Shown: positions 7,584-15,814, counted from the stretch's first letter. The stretch: DNA of 41,805 nt from Nocardia thailandica NBRC 100428 (GCF_000308795.1 NZ_BAGK01000067.1:1-41805); one strand, 5' to 3'. Numbers and translations are program-made. Notes: generated by a model from the sequence alone, not told the origin.

Positions 7584-8825
7584 TCACGGCCGCGCGAGGA
7601 CGAACTGCCCGACATCGAGGTACCCGGCGCGGAAGCCGGCCTCGGAGTAGGCCAGATACAGCCGCCACATCCGCGTGAAGGTCTCGTCGAAGCCGAGCGC
7701 GGCGACCTCGGCGCCGGCGGCGTCGAACCGCTCGCGCCACTCGCGCAGCGTGCGCGCGTAGTGCGGCCCCATCGAGAACTGCTCGGCCACCACCAGTTCC
7801 GTTCCCCGGGCCACCGACTCCTCGATCGCCCGCACCGACGGAAGGAACCCGCCGGGGAAGATGTACTTCTGGATCCAGGTGTAGGTGTCGCGGGTGGCGA
7901 GCATGCGCTCGTGCGGCATGGTGATGGCCTGGATCGCGGCGCGCCCGCCCGGCGCGAGCACCCCGTCGATGGTGGCGAAATAGGTGTCGAGGTATTCGTG
8001 ACCGACCGCCTCGATCATCTCGACCGACACGACGGCATCGTAGGTTCCCCGCACGCGCCGGTAGTCGAGCAGGTCGACGCGCACCCGGTCGGCCAGCCCC
8101 GCCGCCGCGACGCGGGCCCGCGCGGCGGCCTGCTGCTCGGTGGACAGCGTCACCGTGTGCACGGTGGCGCCGCGCGCGGCCGCCCGCAGCGCCAGTTCGC
8201 CCCAGCCGGTGCCGATCTCGAGCAGCCGCGTCTCCGGGCCGACGCCCGCGCGGTCGAGCAGCCGGTCGATCTTGGCGCGCTGCGCGGTGGCCAGATCGTC
8301 GGCCGGGCCGGCGAACAGGGCGGCCGAATAGGTGAGGGTCTCGTCGAGGAACAGCCCGAAGAAGTCGTTGGACAGGTCGTAGTGCCAGGCGATGTTGGCC
8401 CGGGTGTTGTCCTTGGAATTGCGGTGCGCGGCGGGATGTCGGGCGACGTGGAGGCGGCGGAGCCGGGCCAGCGACCGGGGCACCAGCTCGTCGACGTGGG
8501 CGGCGAACACGGTCAGCACTCCCACGAGATCGGACGCGTCCCAGTCCCCGGCCATGTAGGACTCGCCGAAGCCGATGAGCCCGGCGACACCCACCCGCGC
8601 CGCGAAGTCGTCCGGGCGGTGCAGGATCAGCCGGGGCGCGGTCGCCGGGCCGAGCACCGTGCCGTCGGGGTACTGCACGGCCAGCGGCAGCCGCCGGGTG
8701 AGCCTGCGCACGAGCAGGTCGACGACCGTGGCCGAGACGGTGGCGCGCGTCCCCCGGGGGACGGCGAGATCGGGCCACCGATCGCGGACGGGCGCGGCGG
8801 CGTTCACGGGCAGGTCGACGGTCAT
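7584..8825 (-). CDS. Cyclopropane-fatty-acyl-phospholipid synthase-family methyltransferase
   Basis: A 413-residue SAM-dependent methyltransferase of the CFA synthase family. It has the conserved HYDLSNDFFGLFLDETLTYS block, the SAM-binding motif LEIGTGWGELAL (about residue 205), the VSVEMIEAVGHEYL block and the FPGGFLPS segment. Members add a methylene or methyl group from SAM to double bonds in membrane phospholipid acyl chains. The ATG at 8825 overlaps the DUF1365 stop (ATGA), so it is the third gene of the FAD oxidoreductase-DUF1365-methyltransferase operon. In Rhodobacter sphaeroides a similar set, induced by singlet oxygen, makes modified (furan) fatty acids; that role is inferred here from the gene set. 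A simple cyclopropane synthase is the alternative. Confidence 0.9.
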   Translation of the reverse strand: MTVDLPVNAAAPVRDRWPDLAVPRGTRATVSATVVDLLVRRLTRRLPLAVQYPDGTVLGPATAPRLILHRPDDFAARVGVAGLIGFGESYMAGDWDASDLVGVLTVFAAHVDELVPRSLARLRRLHVARHPAAHRNSKDNTRANIAWHYDLSNDFFGLFLDETLTYSAALFAGPADDLATAQRAKIDRLLDRAGVGPETRLLEIGTGWGELALRAAARGATVHTVTLSTEQQAAARARVAAAGLADRVRVDLLDYRRVRGTYDAVVSVEMIEAVGHEYLDTYFATIDGVLAPGGRAAIQAITMPHERMLATRDTYTWIQKYIFPGGFLPSVRAIEESVARGTELVVAEQFSMGPHYARTLREWRERFDAAGAEVAALGFDETFTRMWRLYLAYSEAGFRAGYLDVGQFVLARP

Positions 8826-9634
8826 CGCGGTGTCTCCTCGGGCACGGCCGCCCGCGGCACCACGGGCAGTCCCCGGGCCCAGAGCCGCAGGCCCTGCCAC
8901 CGGATACGCGCGGCGACGAGCAGCGACGGGAACGGATCGGTGAGCACGGCGCGTACGACCGCGCCGGTGGTGGCGGGCACGCAGCGGCCCGCGACGGTGG
9001 CGACGAACATCGGGTGGTCGGTCACCAGCGTGATCGACACGCGCAGCGCGTCCCCGGGTTCCGGCACGCTCAGCCGGTACTCGCCCGCCACCGGGTTGAA
9101 CGGCGAGACGTAGAACTCCTTGCCGACGCGGGCGCGGCCGTCGGCGCCGGGCCGCAGCAGATACCGGTGCGCGCCGCCGTAGGTGTTGCGCACCTCGGCG
9201 ATCACGCACACCGGGTCGCCGTCGCGGTCGCGGCACCAGTACAGCGTCAGCGGATCGAACACGTACCCGAGCGAGCGCGCGCCCGCCAGCATGAGCACCC
9301 GGCCGCCCCGCAGGTCGATGCCCTGCGCCGCCAGATACCGGTCGACGGCCGTTCGCAGCGCATCGCCGGGTTCCCCCAGGTGGTCGCCTGCGTCGAAGCC
9401 GGCGAACGGCCGCAGCCACCACGGCAGCCGTGGCATCCGGTCCAGGTCGATCAGCCAGCTGTGCCCGCGGTAGCGGAAGGCGTGGCGGACGGGGCTCAGC
9501 CGGGTGTGGCGGATGTCGGTGCGGATCAGCCGGGCGGCGGTGTCTCCGGACGCGACGTCGTGCCGTCCGCCGCGCGGCGCGGGCCGGGCGCCGCCCGCGC
9601 GGGTGCCGAGGCCGGCGGCCGAACGGCCGTTCAC
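8822..9634 (-). CDS. DUF1365 domain protein
   Basis: A 270-residue DUF1365 protein. Conserved family stretches are RHAFRYRGHSWLIDLD, YVFDPLTLYWCRD, AEVRNTYGGAHRYLL and KEFYVSPFNPVAGEYR. The biochemical role of DUF1365 is unknown. It is found almost always between an amine-oxidase-type FAD protein and a CFA-type methyltransferase, as here, which points to a step in acyl-chain modification. The frame continues upstream, but the GTG at 9634 overlaps the stop of the oxidoreductase in GTGA, matching the translational coupling of the next gene pair; the family match starts only about 45 residues later, so a downstream start cannot be excluded. Confidence 0.85.
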   Translation of the reverse strand: MNGRSAAGLGTRAGGARPAPRGGRHDVASGDTAARLIRTDIRHTRLSPVRHAFRYRGHSWLIDLDRMPRLPWWLRPFAGFDAGDHLGEPGDALRTAVDRYLAAQGIDLRGGRVLMLAGARSLGYVFDPLTLYWCRDRDGDPVCVIAEVRNTYGGAHRYLLRPGADGRARVGKEFYVSPFNPVAGEYRLSVPEPGDALRVSITLVTDHPMFVATVAGRCVPATTGAVVRAVLTDPFPSLLVAARIRWQGLRLWARGLPVVPRAAVPEETPR

Positions 9635-10950
9635 GACACCACCGCCCGCGCGGGCACCGGCCCCGCCCACCGCGCGCCGAGGCGTTCGGCGGCTCGCAGC
9701 CCGGACAGCGCGCCGTCCTCGTGGAAGCCCCACCCGTGATAGGCACCGGCGAACGCCGTACGCGCACAGCCGAGTTCGCCCGCGCGATCGCGTGCGGCCA
9801 CCGACTCGGGGGTGTAGAGCGGATGCTCGTAGGTCATGGTGTCCAGGACGGTCCGCTGATCGATCCGGTCGCCGTCGCCCAGGGTGACCAGGAACCGCCG
9901 CCCGCCGTGCTCGCCGAGCCGCTGGAGGCGGGTGAGGTCGTAGGTGACCAGCACGCGGTCGGGTTCGGCCGCGCAGGCGGGCAGGCGGTAGTTCCAGGAC
10001 GCCCGGGCACCGGCGGCCCGGGGCAGCAGACGCGAATCGGTATGCAGGACGGTGTGATTCACCGTGTAGGGCAGGGCGGCGAGGATCGCGCGTTCGGCGT
10101 CGGTCGGTGCGACGAGCAGGGCCAGCGCCTCGTGCGGGTGGGTGGCCACGACGGCGGCGTCGAAGTCGTCGACCGTGTCGTCCGCGGTGCGCACGCGCAC
10201 GCCGTCGGGATGCCGGTGCAGGGCCCGGACCGGCGCGGCGACGCGCACCCGGTGCAGACGCTCGGCGACCGCGGCGACGTAGGTGGCCGAGCCCCCGGTG
10301 ACGGTGCGCCAGGTGGGCGAGCCGAAGACCGTCAGCATGCCGTGGTGTTCGAGGAAGGTGAACAGGTACCGCGCGGGATAGCGCAGCGCGGTGCGCGGAT
10401 CGCACGACCACACCGCCGAGATCAGCGGCGTCAGGAAGTGGGTGCGGAAGTACGGGGAGAACCCGGCGGCGGCGAGGAAGTCGGCCACCGTCCGTTCGGC
10501 GTCCGTGCCCGCGGCCAGTTCGGCCCTGGCCAGGCGGTGGAATCGCGGCACCTCCGCGAGCAGCCGCAGGTAGCGACCCCGCGCGAGGTGCCCGGCCCGG
10601 GGGAACAGCCCCGGGAGCCCGCGGGCACCGGCGTATTCGAGCCCGCACCCGTCACAGCGCACCGACATGCTCATGTCGGTCTCGGCGGTGGCGATCCCGA
10701 GCTCGCCGAACAGCCGCTGCAGGGTGGGATAGGTCCGGTCGTTGTGCACGATGAATCCCGTGTCGACGCCGAGGGTTTCGCCGTCGCCCGCGTCCACGCG
10801 ATGGGTGTCGGCGTGCCCGCCGAGCCTGCCCTGCGCTTCGTAGAGCGTGACCTCGGCCGAGCGTGCCAGCACCCACGCCGCGGTGAGACCGGCGACGCCG
10901 CTGCCGATCACCGCCACCCGCCGGTGCCCGGACCCGTTCGATGCGTTCAT
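9631..10950 (-). CDS. FAD-dependent amine-oxidase-type oxidoreductase
   Basis: A 439-residue flavoprotein. It begins with the dinucleotide-binding fold VAVIGSGVAGLTAAW (GxGxxG at residues 16-21), followed by LYEAQGRLGGHADTH, which binds the FAD ribose, and DTGFIVHNDRTYPTL. The C-terminus has the FAD-contact segment AYHGWGFHEDGALSGL. The family is annotated as NAD(P)-binding or amine oxidase and resembles phytoene-desaturase-type enzymes. In bacteria with this operon it is proposed to oxidise or desaturate fatty acyl chains. It is the first gene of a three-gene operon with 4-nt overlaps, and GGAGG lies just before its ATG. The 21-bp operator-like repeat lies 50 nt upstream, between it and the MerR gene. 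Confidence 0.88.
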   Translation of the reverse strand: MNASNGSGHRRVAVIGSGVAGLTAAWVLARSAEVTLYEAQGRLGGHADTHRVDAGDGETLGVDTGFIVHNDRTYPTLQRLFGELGIATAETDMSMSVRCDGCGLEYAGARGLPGLFPRAGHLARGRYLRLLAEVPRFHRLARAELAAGTDAERTVADFLAAAGFSPYFRTHFLTPLISAVWSCDPRTALRYPARYLFTFLEHHGMLTVFGSPTWRTVTGGSATYVAAVAERLHRVRVAAPVRALHRHPDGVRVRTADDTVDDFDAAVVATHPHEALALLVAPTDAERAILAALPYTVNHTVLHTDSRLLPRAAGARASWNYRLPACAAEPDRVLVTYDLTRLQRLGEHGGRRFLVTLGDGDRIDQRTVLDTMTYEHPLYTPESVAARDRAGELGCARTAFAGAYHGWGFHEDGALSGLRAAERLGARWAGPVPARAVVS

Positions 10951-10999
10951 TCGATTCCTCCGGTCGTCCCCGGCCCAGCGGATGGACGATCCACCCGAA

Positions 11000-11020
11000 G
11001 TGAATCAATTATGCATCGTT
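11000..11020 (-). promoter_or_regulatory. 21-bp operator-like repeat, copy upstream of the FAD-oxidoreductase operon
   Basis: Bases 11000-11020 are identical to 12319-12339. On the plus strand they contain TGAATC (11001-11006) and TGCATC (11012-11017), direct half-sites 11 bp apart; a third ATC follows in the same phase at 11026-11028. On the minus strand the element contains CATAAT (11013-11008), a good -10 for the operon starting at 10950. CarH-type MerR regulators are known to bind 11-bp direct repeats overlapping promoters. Confidence 0.75.
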
Positions 11021-11042
11021 TTGCGATCGGCGGCCAGCCGGG

Positions 11043-11885
11043 TCAGCGCAGCGCCGCCACCGCGGCGGCCAGCGAGCCGATCCGCGCGGCCTCCGGCGGC
11101 AGCAGGGCCGCGTCCCAGCCGGGCCCGCCGACGAACACCCGCGCGCCCGCCTCGATCCCGGCCAGCACGGCCGAGGTCAGCGCCGTCGACTCGCGCTGCG
11201 ACCACAGCAGCAGCGAGGTCGGCCCGCCCGGCCGGGCCAGCGCGCCGACCAGCGCGACCGTCGGCACGTCGGCGCCCAGCATGCGCGCGCCGACGCCGTC
11301 CTCGGCCAGCGCCGCCCGCAGGACCTCCACCGGCAGCGAATGCGTCTCCCCGCCGGTGCAGGCCAGGAGCACGGTCCGGCCGTTTGCGGCGGGGGCGGTG
11401 CGCACCCGCTGCATCACCGCCGCGATGGACCACGACAGCAGGTGCTCGACATCGATGCAGTTCTCGCCGACGCCCTGGCGCGCCACGATGTCGGCGAAGG
11501 CGGGCCTGCACAGCTCGTCCCAGGTCCGGACCACGCCGTAGGCGCGCACGTGCGCCTCGATCAGGGCCACCGCGGCCGAGGAGTCGAGGGCGAAGGCGGC
11601 GTCGAGCAGGTCGGCGCGGTCGCCCGCCGCCACCGCGGGCCCGCGCGCGGCGGCGGCCGCACCGGCCGGGCTCGCGCCGTCGCGGATGAGGGTGAGCATG
11701 CGCTCGAGCAGGGCGATGTCGGCCTCGGTGTAGAGCCGGTGCCTGCCGGGCCGGTCCTGCGCCGGGCCGATGCCGTAGCGGCGGTTCCAGCTGCGCAGGG
11801 TGGCCGTGGGGATACCGAGACGGTCCGCCACCGCGCGCACCGTGTACCCGGCCGCGTCGGTGACAGGGGCGGAACCGGCGGACAT
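11043..11885 (-). CDS. MerR-family regulator with B12-binding domain (CarH/LitR-like photoreceptor)
   Basis: A 280-residue repressor candidate in three parts. Residues about 13-70 form a MerR winged helix (YTVRAVADRLGIPTATLRSW, then RHRLYTEADIALL). Residues about 90-165 form a four-helix bundle, and the rest is a Rossmann-type B12-binding domain. E180-T-H182 corresponds to the ExH of the CarH motif whose His ligates cobalt; the motif's final Gly is Pro185 here. SLL (about 224-226) and GG (253-254) match the SxL and GG motifs. The Wx9EH motif keeps E147-H148, but the Trp position is Gln137. CarH/LitR proteins with adenosylcobalamin repress photoprotective genes in the dark and are inactivated by light. 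Its own gene follows the DUF4267-like gene and precedes the FAD-oxidoreductase operon. A light-independent B12 sensor is possible given the missing Trp. Confidence 0.85.
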   Translation of the reverse strand: MSAGSAPVTDAAGYTVRAVADRLGIPTATLRSWNRRYGIGPAQDRPGRHRLYTEADIALLERMLTLIRDGASPAGAAAAARGPAVAAGDRADLLDAAFALDSSAAVALIEAHVRAYGVVRTWDELCRPAFADIVARQGVGENCIDVEHLLSWSIAAVMQRVRTAPAANGRTVLLACTGGETHSLPVEVLRAALAEDGVGARMLGADVPTVALVGALARPGGPTSLLLWSQRESTALTSAVLAGIEAGARVFVGGPGWDAALLPPEAARIGSLAAAVAALR

Positions 11886-11920
11886 CGTTCCATTCTGACC
11901 GATCCCGCCCCGCCCGCGAA

Positions 11921-12301
11921 TCACGGCCGCGCGGCGGCGGGTCGCGCGGGCCACGCCAGCGCCGCCGTCCCCGCGCCCAGCAGGCCCCAGACCAGCGGCA
12001 CCGCGATCGCGGTCGGCTTGCGGCCGGGCTCGACCGTCGTGCCGAGCACCACCGCGTCGGCGAGGTCGGCGGCGATCCGGACCGCCGCGGCGGCGCGCCC
12101 GGCGCGCGCGTCCGGGGCCAGGGCCACCGCCGCGCCCGAGATCGCGTCCCGGCACCCGACCATGCGGGCCACCGCCCGCGACCCCGGCCGGTCGGTGTCG
12201 AACCCGCACGGCCGGAGCAGCAGGTCGGGGCGGGCGGCCACGCTCACGCCGTAGACGGCGGTCGCCAGACCGAGTAGTCGGAACGGCCACTGACGCTTCA
12301 T
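11921..12301 (-). CDS. Small membrane protein, DUF4267-like
   Basis: A 126-residue protein starting MKRQWPFRLLGLATAVYGV. It has a hydrophobic first segment (about residues 7-24), a central MVGCRDAISGAAVALAP stretch like the FGxRD...G pattern of DUF4267-type proteins, and a C-terminal hydrophobic segment with VPLVWGLLGAG. It is predicted to sit in the cytoplasmic membrane; function unknown. GAGGAG lies before the ATG. The promoter on the minus strand (CTGACA, 18 bp, CATAAT) contains the 21-bp repeat. It is followed 35 nt later by the MerR gene, so the two are probably co-transcribed and the regulator controls itself. Confidence 0.75.
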   Translation of the reverse strand: MKRQWPFRLLGLATAVYGVSVAARPDLLLRPCGFDTDRPGSRAVARMVGCRDAISGAAVALAPDARAGRAAAAVRIAADLADAVVLGTTVEPGRKPTAIAVPLVWGLLGAGTAALAWPARPAAARP

Positions 12302-12318
12302 CGGATCTCCTCTCCCGG

Positions 12319-12339
12319 GTGAATCAATTATGCATCGTT
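12319..12339 (+). promoter_or_regulatory. 21-bp operator-like repeat, divergent lipocalin/membrane-protein promoter
   Basis: This copy is identical over 21 bp to 11000-11020, with half-sites TGAATC (12320-12325) and TGCATC (12331-12336). It sits between the divergent starts at 12301 (-) and 12380 (+) and can therefore control both directions. Confidence 0.78.
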
Positions 12340-12356
12340 CACTGGTAGCCTGTCAG
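12327..12356 (-). promoter_or_regulatory. Leftward promoter for the DUF4267-MerR gene pair
   Basis: On the minus strand CTGACA (12356-12351) and CATAAT (12332-12327) are separated by 18 bp. The -10 lies wholly within the 21-bp repeat, so a bound regulator would exclude RNA polymerase. The predicted leader is about 20 nt, with GAGGAG before the ATG at 12301. Confidence 0.6.
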
Positions 12357-12379
12357 TATCACCGATCCGAGGAGTTCTC

Positions 12380-12985
12380 GTGCGCGTCGCCCGTCCCTCC
12401 CCTGCTCTCCGCCTGCTGCCCGCCGCGTGCGCGGCCGTGGCCGCCGCCGCCGTGATCCCCGCGACGGCCGCCGCGGCGCCGCCCGCGCCGGTGCCGTCGC
12501 TGCAACTCGACCGGTACCTGGGCGTATGGCACCAGCTGGCGGCGGTCCCCGCCCCGTTCAGCCTCGCCTGCGCCGGTGACACCACCGCGACCTACACCCT
12601 CGACGCGTCCGGCGACGTCGGCGTGTACAACCGCTGCCGCACCTGGTCGGGCGGCACCGACGAGATCCGCGGCACCGCCACCGTCACCGATCCGGTCACC
12701 AACGCCCAGCTGCACGTCTCCTTCCCGGGCGTCCCCGGCCAGGACCAGCGCACCGGCGACCCCAACTACATCGTCACCGCCCTCGGCCCGGACTACTCGT
12801 GGGCCGTCGTCACCGACCCGAGCCGCCTGTCGGGCTTCGTGCTGTCCCGCACCCCCGCGGTCGACGACAGCACCTGGAACGACATCGACGCCGCGATCGT
12901 TGCCGCGGGCCAGAACCCCTGCGTGTACCTGACCACCCCCACCGCGGGCGGACGCGCCGACCTCACGCCCCTCTGCGCGCGATGA
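12380..12985 (+). CDS. Exported lipocalin (Blc-like)
   Basis: A 201-residue secreted protein. A positively charged N-terminus and an Ala/Val-rich stretch to about residue 33 form a signal peptide without an obvious lipobox, so it is probably secreted or cell-wall-associated. The mature part starts with the lipocalin motif DRYLGVWHQLA (GxW at residues 48-50), then CAGDTTATYTL, and has the late NYIVTALGPDYSWAVV strand typical of bacterial lipocalins. Lipocalins bind hydrophobic ligands such as fatty acids or lysophospholipids. The GTG start has CCGAGGAG upstream. The stop overlaps the photolyase ATG (ATGA). Its promoter region contains the 21-bp operator repeat. Lipocalin genes also sit next to photolyase in light-induced clusters of other bacteria. 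Confidence 0.88.
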   Translation: MRVARPSPALRLLPAACAAVAAAAVIPATAAAAPPAPVPSLQLDRYLGVWHQLAAVPAPFSLACAGDTTATYTLDASGDVGVYNRCRTWSGGTDEIRGTATVTDPVTNAQLHVSFPGVPGQDQRTGDPNYIVTALGPDYSWAVVTDPSRLSGFVLSRTPAVDDSTWNDIDAAIVAAGQNPCVYLTTPTAGGRADLTPLCAR

Positions 12986-14304
12986 CCACCTCGATCGCGC
13001 TGTTCACCCGCGACCTGCGCCTGACCGACAACCCGGTCCTCACCGCCGCGCACCGCGAGAGCGACGCGGTAATCCCGCTGTTCGTCGTGGACGACCGCAT
13101 CGTTCCCGATCGCTGCCCGCCCAACCGGGCCGCCTTCCTGGCCACGGCCCTCGCCGAACTCGACGAGCGCCTGCGCGGCATCGGCGGCCGCCTCGTCGTC
13201 CGTCACGGCGACGTGGCCGAGCAGGTCGCCCGGCTGGCCGACGAGACCGGCGCCGGCGCGGTGCATCTCGCCGAGGACGTCAGCGCGTTCGCCGCCCGCC
13301 GCGTCCGGGCGCTGCGCGAGCGGCTCGACGGCACCGGCTGCGCGGTGGTCACCCACAGCGCGGTGGTCACCGCCGCCGACCCCGCCGTCCTCACCCCGGC
13401 CACCGGCCGCGACCACTACGCGGTGTTCACCCCCTACTTCCGCCGCTGGGTCGACGCCCATCAGCGCCGCCCCCTCGGCTCGCCGCGGTCGCTGCCCGTC
13501 CCCGACGTGCGCGGCGAGGCGCTGCCCGCCGCCGCCGACCTGGCCGCGGGCGAGGCGTCGCCGAACTGCCCGCGCGGCGGCGAGATCAGCGGCCGCGTCC
13601 TGCTGAGCAAGTGGCTGGCAGGCCCGATCGACGACTACGCCGAGCGCAACGACGCCCTCGACGCCGACGCCACCTCCCACCTGTCCCCCTACCTGCACTT
13701 CGGCTGCCTGTCGCCGGTCGAGATCGTCCACCGCACCGATCTGTCCACCGACGGCGGCCACGCCTTCGCCCGCCAGCTCGCCTGGCGCGACTTCCACCAC
13801 CAGCTGCTCGCGGCCCGCCCCGACACCGCCTGGACCAGCTACCGCACCGGCCCCTTCGCCGTCCGCGACGACCCCGAGGCGGTCACCGCCTGGAAGGAGG
13901 GCCGCACCGGCTACCCGATCGTCGACGCCGCGATGCGCCAGCTGGTCACCGACGGCTGGCTCCCCGGCCGCGCCCGCCTGATCACCGCCTCCTTCTTCGC
14001 CAAGTCCCTGCGCCTGGACTGGCGCGTCGGCGCCGCCCACTTCCTGCACTGGCTCGTCGACGCCGACGTCGCCAACAACCAGCTCAACTGGCAGTGGGCC
14101 GCGGGCACCGGCACCGACACCCGCCCCAACCGCACCCTCAACCCCCTGCGCCAGGCCGACCGCTACGACCCCGACGGCACCTACGTCCGCACCTGGCTCC
14201 CCGAACTGGCCGACCTCGACGGCGCCACCATCCACCGCCCCTGGCGAGCAGACATCCCCCACTCCGTCTACCCCCCACCCCTACTGGACGTCCCGGGCAT
14301 GTGA
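12982..14304 (+). CDS. phr: Deoxyribodipyrimidine photolyase (cryptochrome/photolyase family)
   Basis: A 440-residue flavoprotein that uses blue light to split UV-made pyrimidine dimers in DNA. The N-terminal antenna domain begins SIALFTRDLRLTDNPVL. The C-terminal FAD domain contains YLHFGCLSPVEI, the strongly conserved GRTGYPIVDAAMRQL, LRLDWRVGAAHFLHWLVD and NNQLNWQWAAGTGTD, then NPLRQADRYDPDGTYVR. These match class I CPD photolyases and the length is normal. The frame is open further upstream, but the ATG at 12982 overlaps the lipocalin stop by 4 nt and begins the domain exactly. It is co-transcribed with the lipocalin under the operator at 12319-12339. A cryptochrome role without repair is possible but less likely given the neighbours. 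Confidence 0.95.
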   Translation: MTTSIALFTRDLRLTDNPVLTAAHRESDAVIPLFVVDDRIVPDRCPPNRAAFLATALAELDERLRGIGGRLVVRHGDVAEQVARLADETGAGAVHLAEDVSAFAARRVRALRERLDGTGCAVVTHSAVVTAADPAVLTPATGRDHYAVFTPYFRRWVDAHQRRPLGSPRSLPVPDVRGEALPAAADLAAGEASPNCPRGGEISGRVLLSKWLAGPIDDYAERNDALDADATSHLSPYLHFGCLSPVEIVHRTDLSTDGGHAFARQLAWRDFHHQLLAARPDTAWTSYRTGPFAVRDDPEAVTAWKEGRTGYPIVDAAMRQLVTDGWLPGRARLITASFFAKSLRLDWRVGAAHFLHWLVDADVANNQLNWQWAAGTGTDTRPNRTLNPLRQADRYDPDGTYVRTWLPELADLDGATIHRPWRADIPHSVYPPPLLDVPGM

Positions 14305-14392
14305 CCTGGGCGAACGCCGTAGGCCACCCCGATGTCGGTCACCCTTGCTACTTTTCGCGCAACCGTCACACGCACGAACGCAGCGAGGATCC

Positions 14393-15814
14393 ATGGCCAC
14401 CGCCGAAACCACCTACCTGGAACTGTCCGACGACAGCGGTTCCTCCCACAAGTTCTACGAGGTGATCGTCTCCGGCACCCAGGTGAACATCCGCTACGGG
14501 CGGATCGGGGAGCAGGGGCAGTCGAAGGCGAGTTCGTTCGCGACCGAGGACAAGGCGAAGGCGGCCGCGCGGAAGAAGATCGACGAGAAGGTCCGTAAGG
14601 GGTACGCCCCGGCGGTGATGGGCGCGCGCGAGCGCCGGTCGGTGACCCGCCGGGTCATCACCAGCCGGCGCTCGACCGCCAAGTCGGCGCCGGTGCTGTG
14701 GCGCTTCGATTCCGGCGCCGCCGCGTTCGGGATCTTCGTCGACGAGCAGCGCTGCTGGGTCGGCAACGAGAACGGCGAGGTCTTCACGCTGACCCCGGAC
14801 GGCGAGGTGACAAGCCGCTACCAGCTGCCCGACGGCGTGAAATGCCTGGTGGCCGACGACTTCTGGATCTACGCCGGCTGCGACGACGGCCGCGTGTACG
14901 ACCTGTCGGGCAAGGTGCCGCGCGCCGCGTACGACGTCTCCGCCGACGACGTCTACTGGCTCGACATCCACGACGGCATCCTCGCCGCGTCCGACGCCGC
15001 GGGCGGCCTGACCGTCATCGACCACGAGGAGGAGTCGCTCTGGTCGGCCCGCAGCACCGGCAACTCGGGCTGGATGGTGCGCCTCGACGCCACCGGCGTC
15101 TATCACGGCCACAGCGCCGGCGTCACCAAGTACCACCTGGAATCCGGTGCCACCCAGTGGCATTCGCCCACGTGCGGCGCGGTGCTGTTCGGCTGGCAGG
15201 AGACCTCCGACGTCTACGCGGGCACCTCGGCCAACCGGGTCGAGGAGATCACCAAGCAGGGCGCCGCGACCCGCGTCTACCAGTGCGACGCCGCGGTCTT
15301 CTCCTGCGCGGCCTCCCCCGACGGCCGCTACGTCTTCGCGGGTGACTCGCACTCCTCGGTGTACTGCTTCGACGCCGACGGCGCCCGCCTGTGGAAGCTG
15401 GCCACCGGCTGCGGCTCGGCCTACTCCATGCAGTACCACGACGAGAAGCTGTATCTGGTCACCACTTCCGGCGCCCTGGCCTGCCTCGACGTGAGCGAGC
15501 GGGCGATACGCGACGCCGATCAGGGCGTGCTGCCCTCCACCGTCTCGGTGAAGGCACCGCAGATCTCGGCGGTGGCCGCGTCGAGCACCGTGGAGGTCAC
15601 CACCGAGGCGGGCTCGGGCATCGTCGTGGAATGCGTCGAGCACGGCGGTTCGCTGCGCGTGCACGTCGTCTCCCCGGGCTACCGACCGGGCTGGAATGTC
15701 CAGTTCCCCCGCGACATCCGCGAGGCGGGCGCCCGCTATGTGGTCGACGCGGTCACCGAATCCGCCCGCGGCGGCTTCTACCGTGTGCGCGGCGACATCC
15801 GCCGCCTCGGCTAG
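14393..15814 (+). CDS. WGR domain plus beta-propeller protein
   Basis: A 473-residue cytoplasmic protein. Residues 1 to about 75 form a WGR domain (FYEVIVSGTQVNIRYGRIGE, with YGR in place of WGR, and a KKIDEKVRKGY end). WGR domains are known from PARPs and MolR-type proteins and can bind nucleic acid. From about residue 95 the chain has repeated short blocks such as RCWVGNENGEVFTL, WIYAGCDDGRVYDLSG and YVFAGDSHSSVYCFD. These are PQQ/WD40-like propeller blades, about six or seven of them. I chose ATG 14393 because the WGR domain begins there; an in-frame start 16 codons upstream adds no recognisable sequence. TACTTT at 14349-14354 is a plausible -10. Function unknown; a scaffold or sensor is likely. 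Confidence 0.8.
   Translation: MATAETTYLELSDDSGSSHKFYEVIVSGTQVNIRYGRIGEQGQSKASSFATEDKAKAAARKKIDEKVRKGYAPAVMGARERRSVTRRVITSRRSTAKSAPVLWRFDSGAAAFGIFVDEQRCWVGNENGEVFTLTPDGEVTSRYQLPDGVKCLVADDFWIYAGCDDGRVYDLSGKVPRAAYDVSADDVYWLDIHDGILAASDAAGGLTVIDHEEESLWSARSTGNSGWMVRLDATGVYHGHSAGVTKYHLESGATQWHSPTCGAVLFGWQETSDVYAGTSANRVEEITKQGAATRVYQCDAAVFSCAASPDGRYVFAGDSHSSVYCFDADGARLWKLATGCGSAYSMQYHDEKLYLVTTSGALACLDVSERAIRDADQGVLPSTVSVKAPQISAVAASSTVEVTTEAGSGIVVECVEHGGSLRVHVVSPGYRPGWNVQFPRDIREAGARYVVDAVTESARGGFYRVRGDIRRLG

Noticed and set aside
9430..11541. A 703-residue plus-strand frame opposite the DUF1365/FAD-oxidoreductase/MerR genes
   Set aside because: It is antisense to well-supported genes and its Arg/Gly/Pro-rich product matches nothing.
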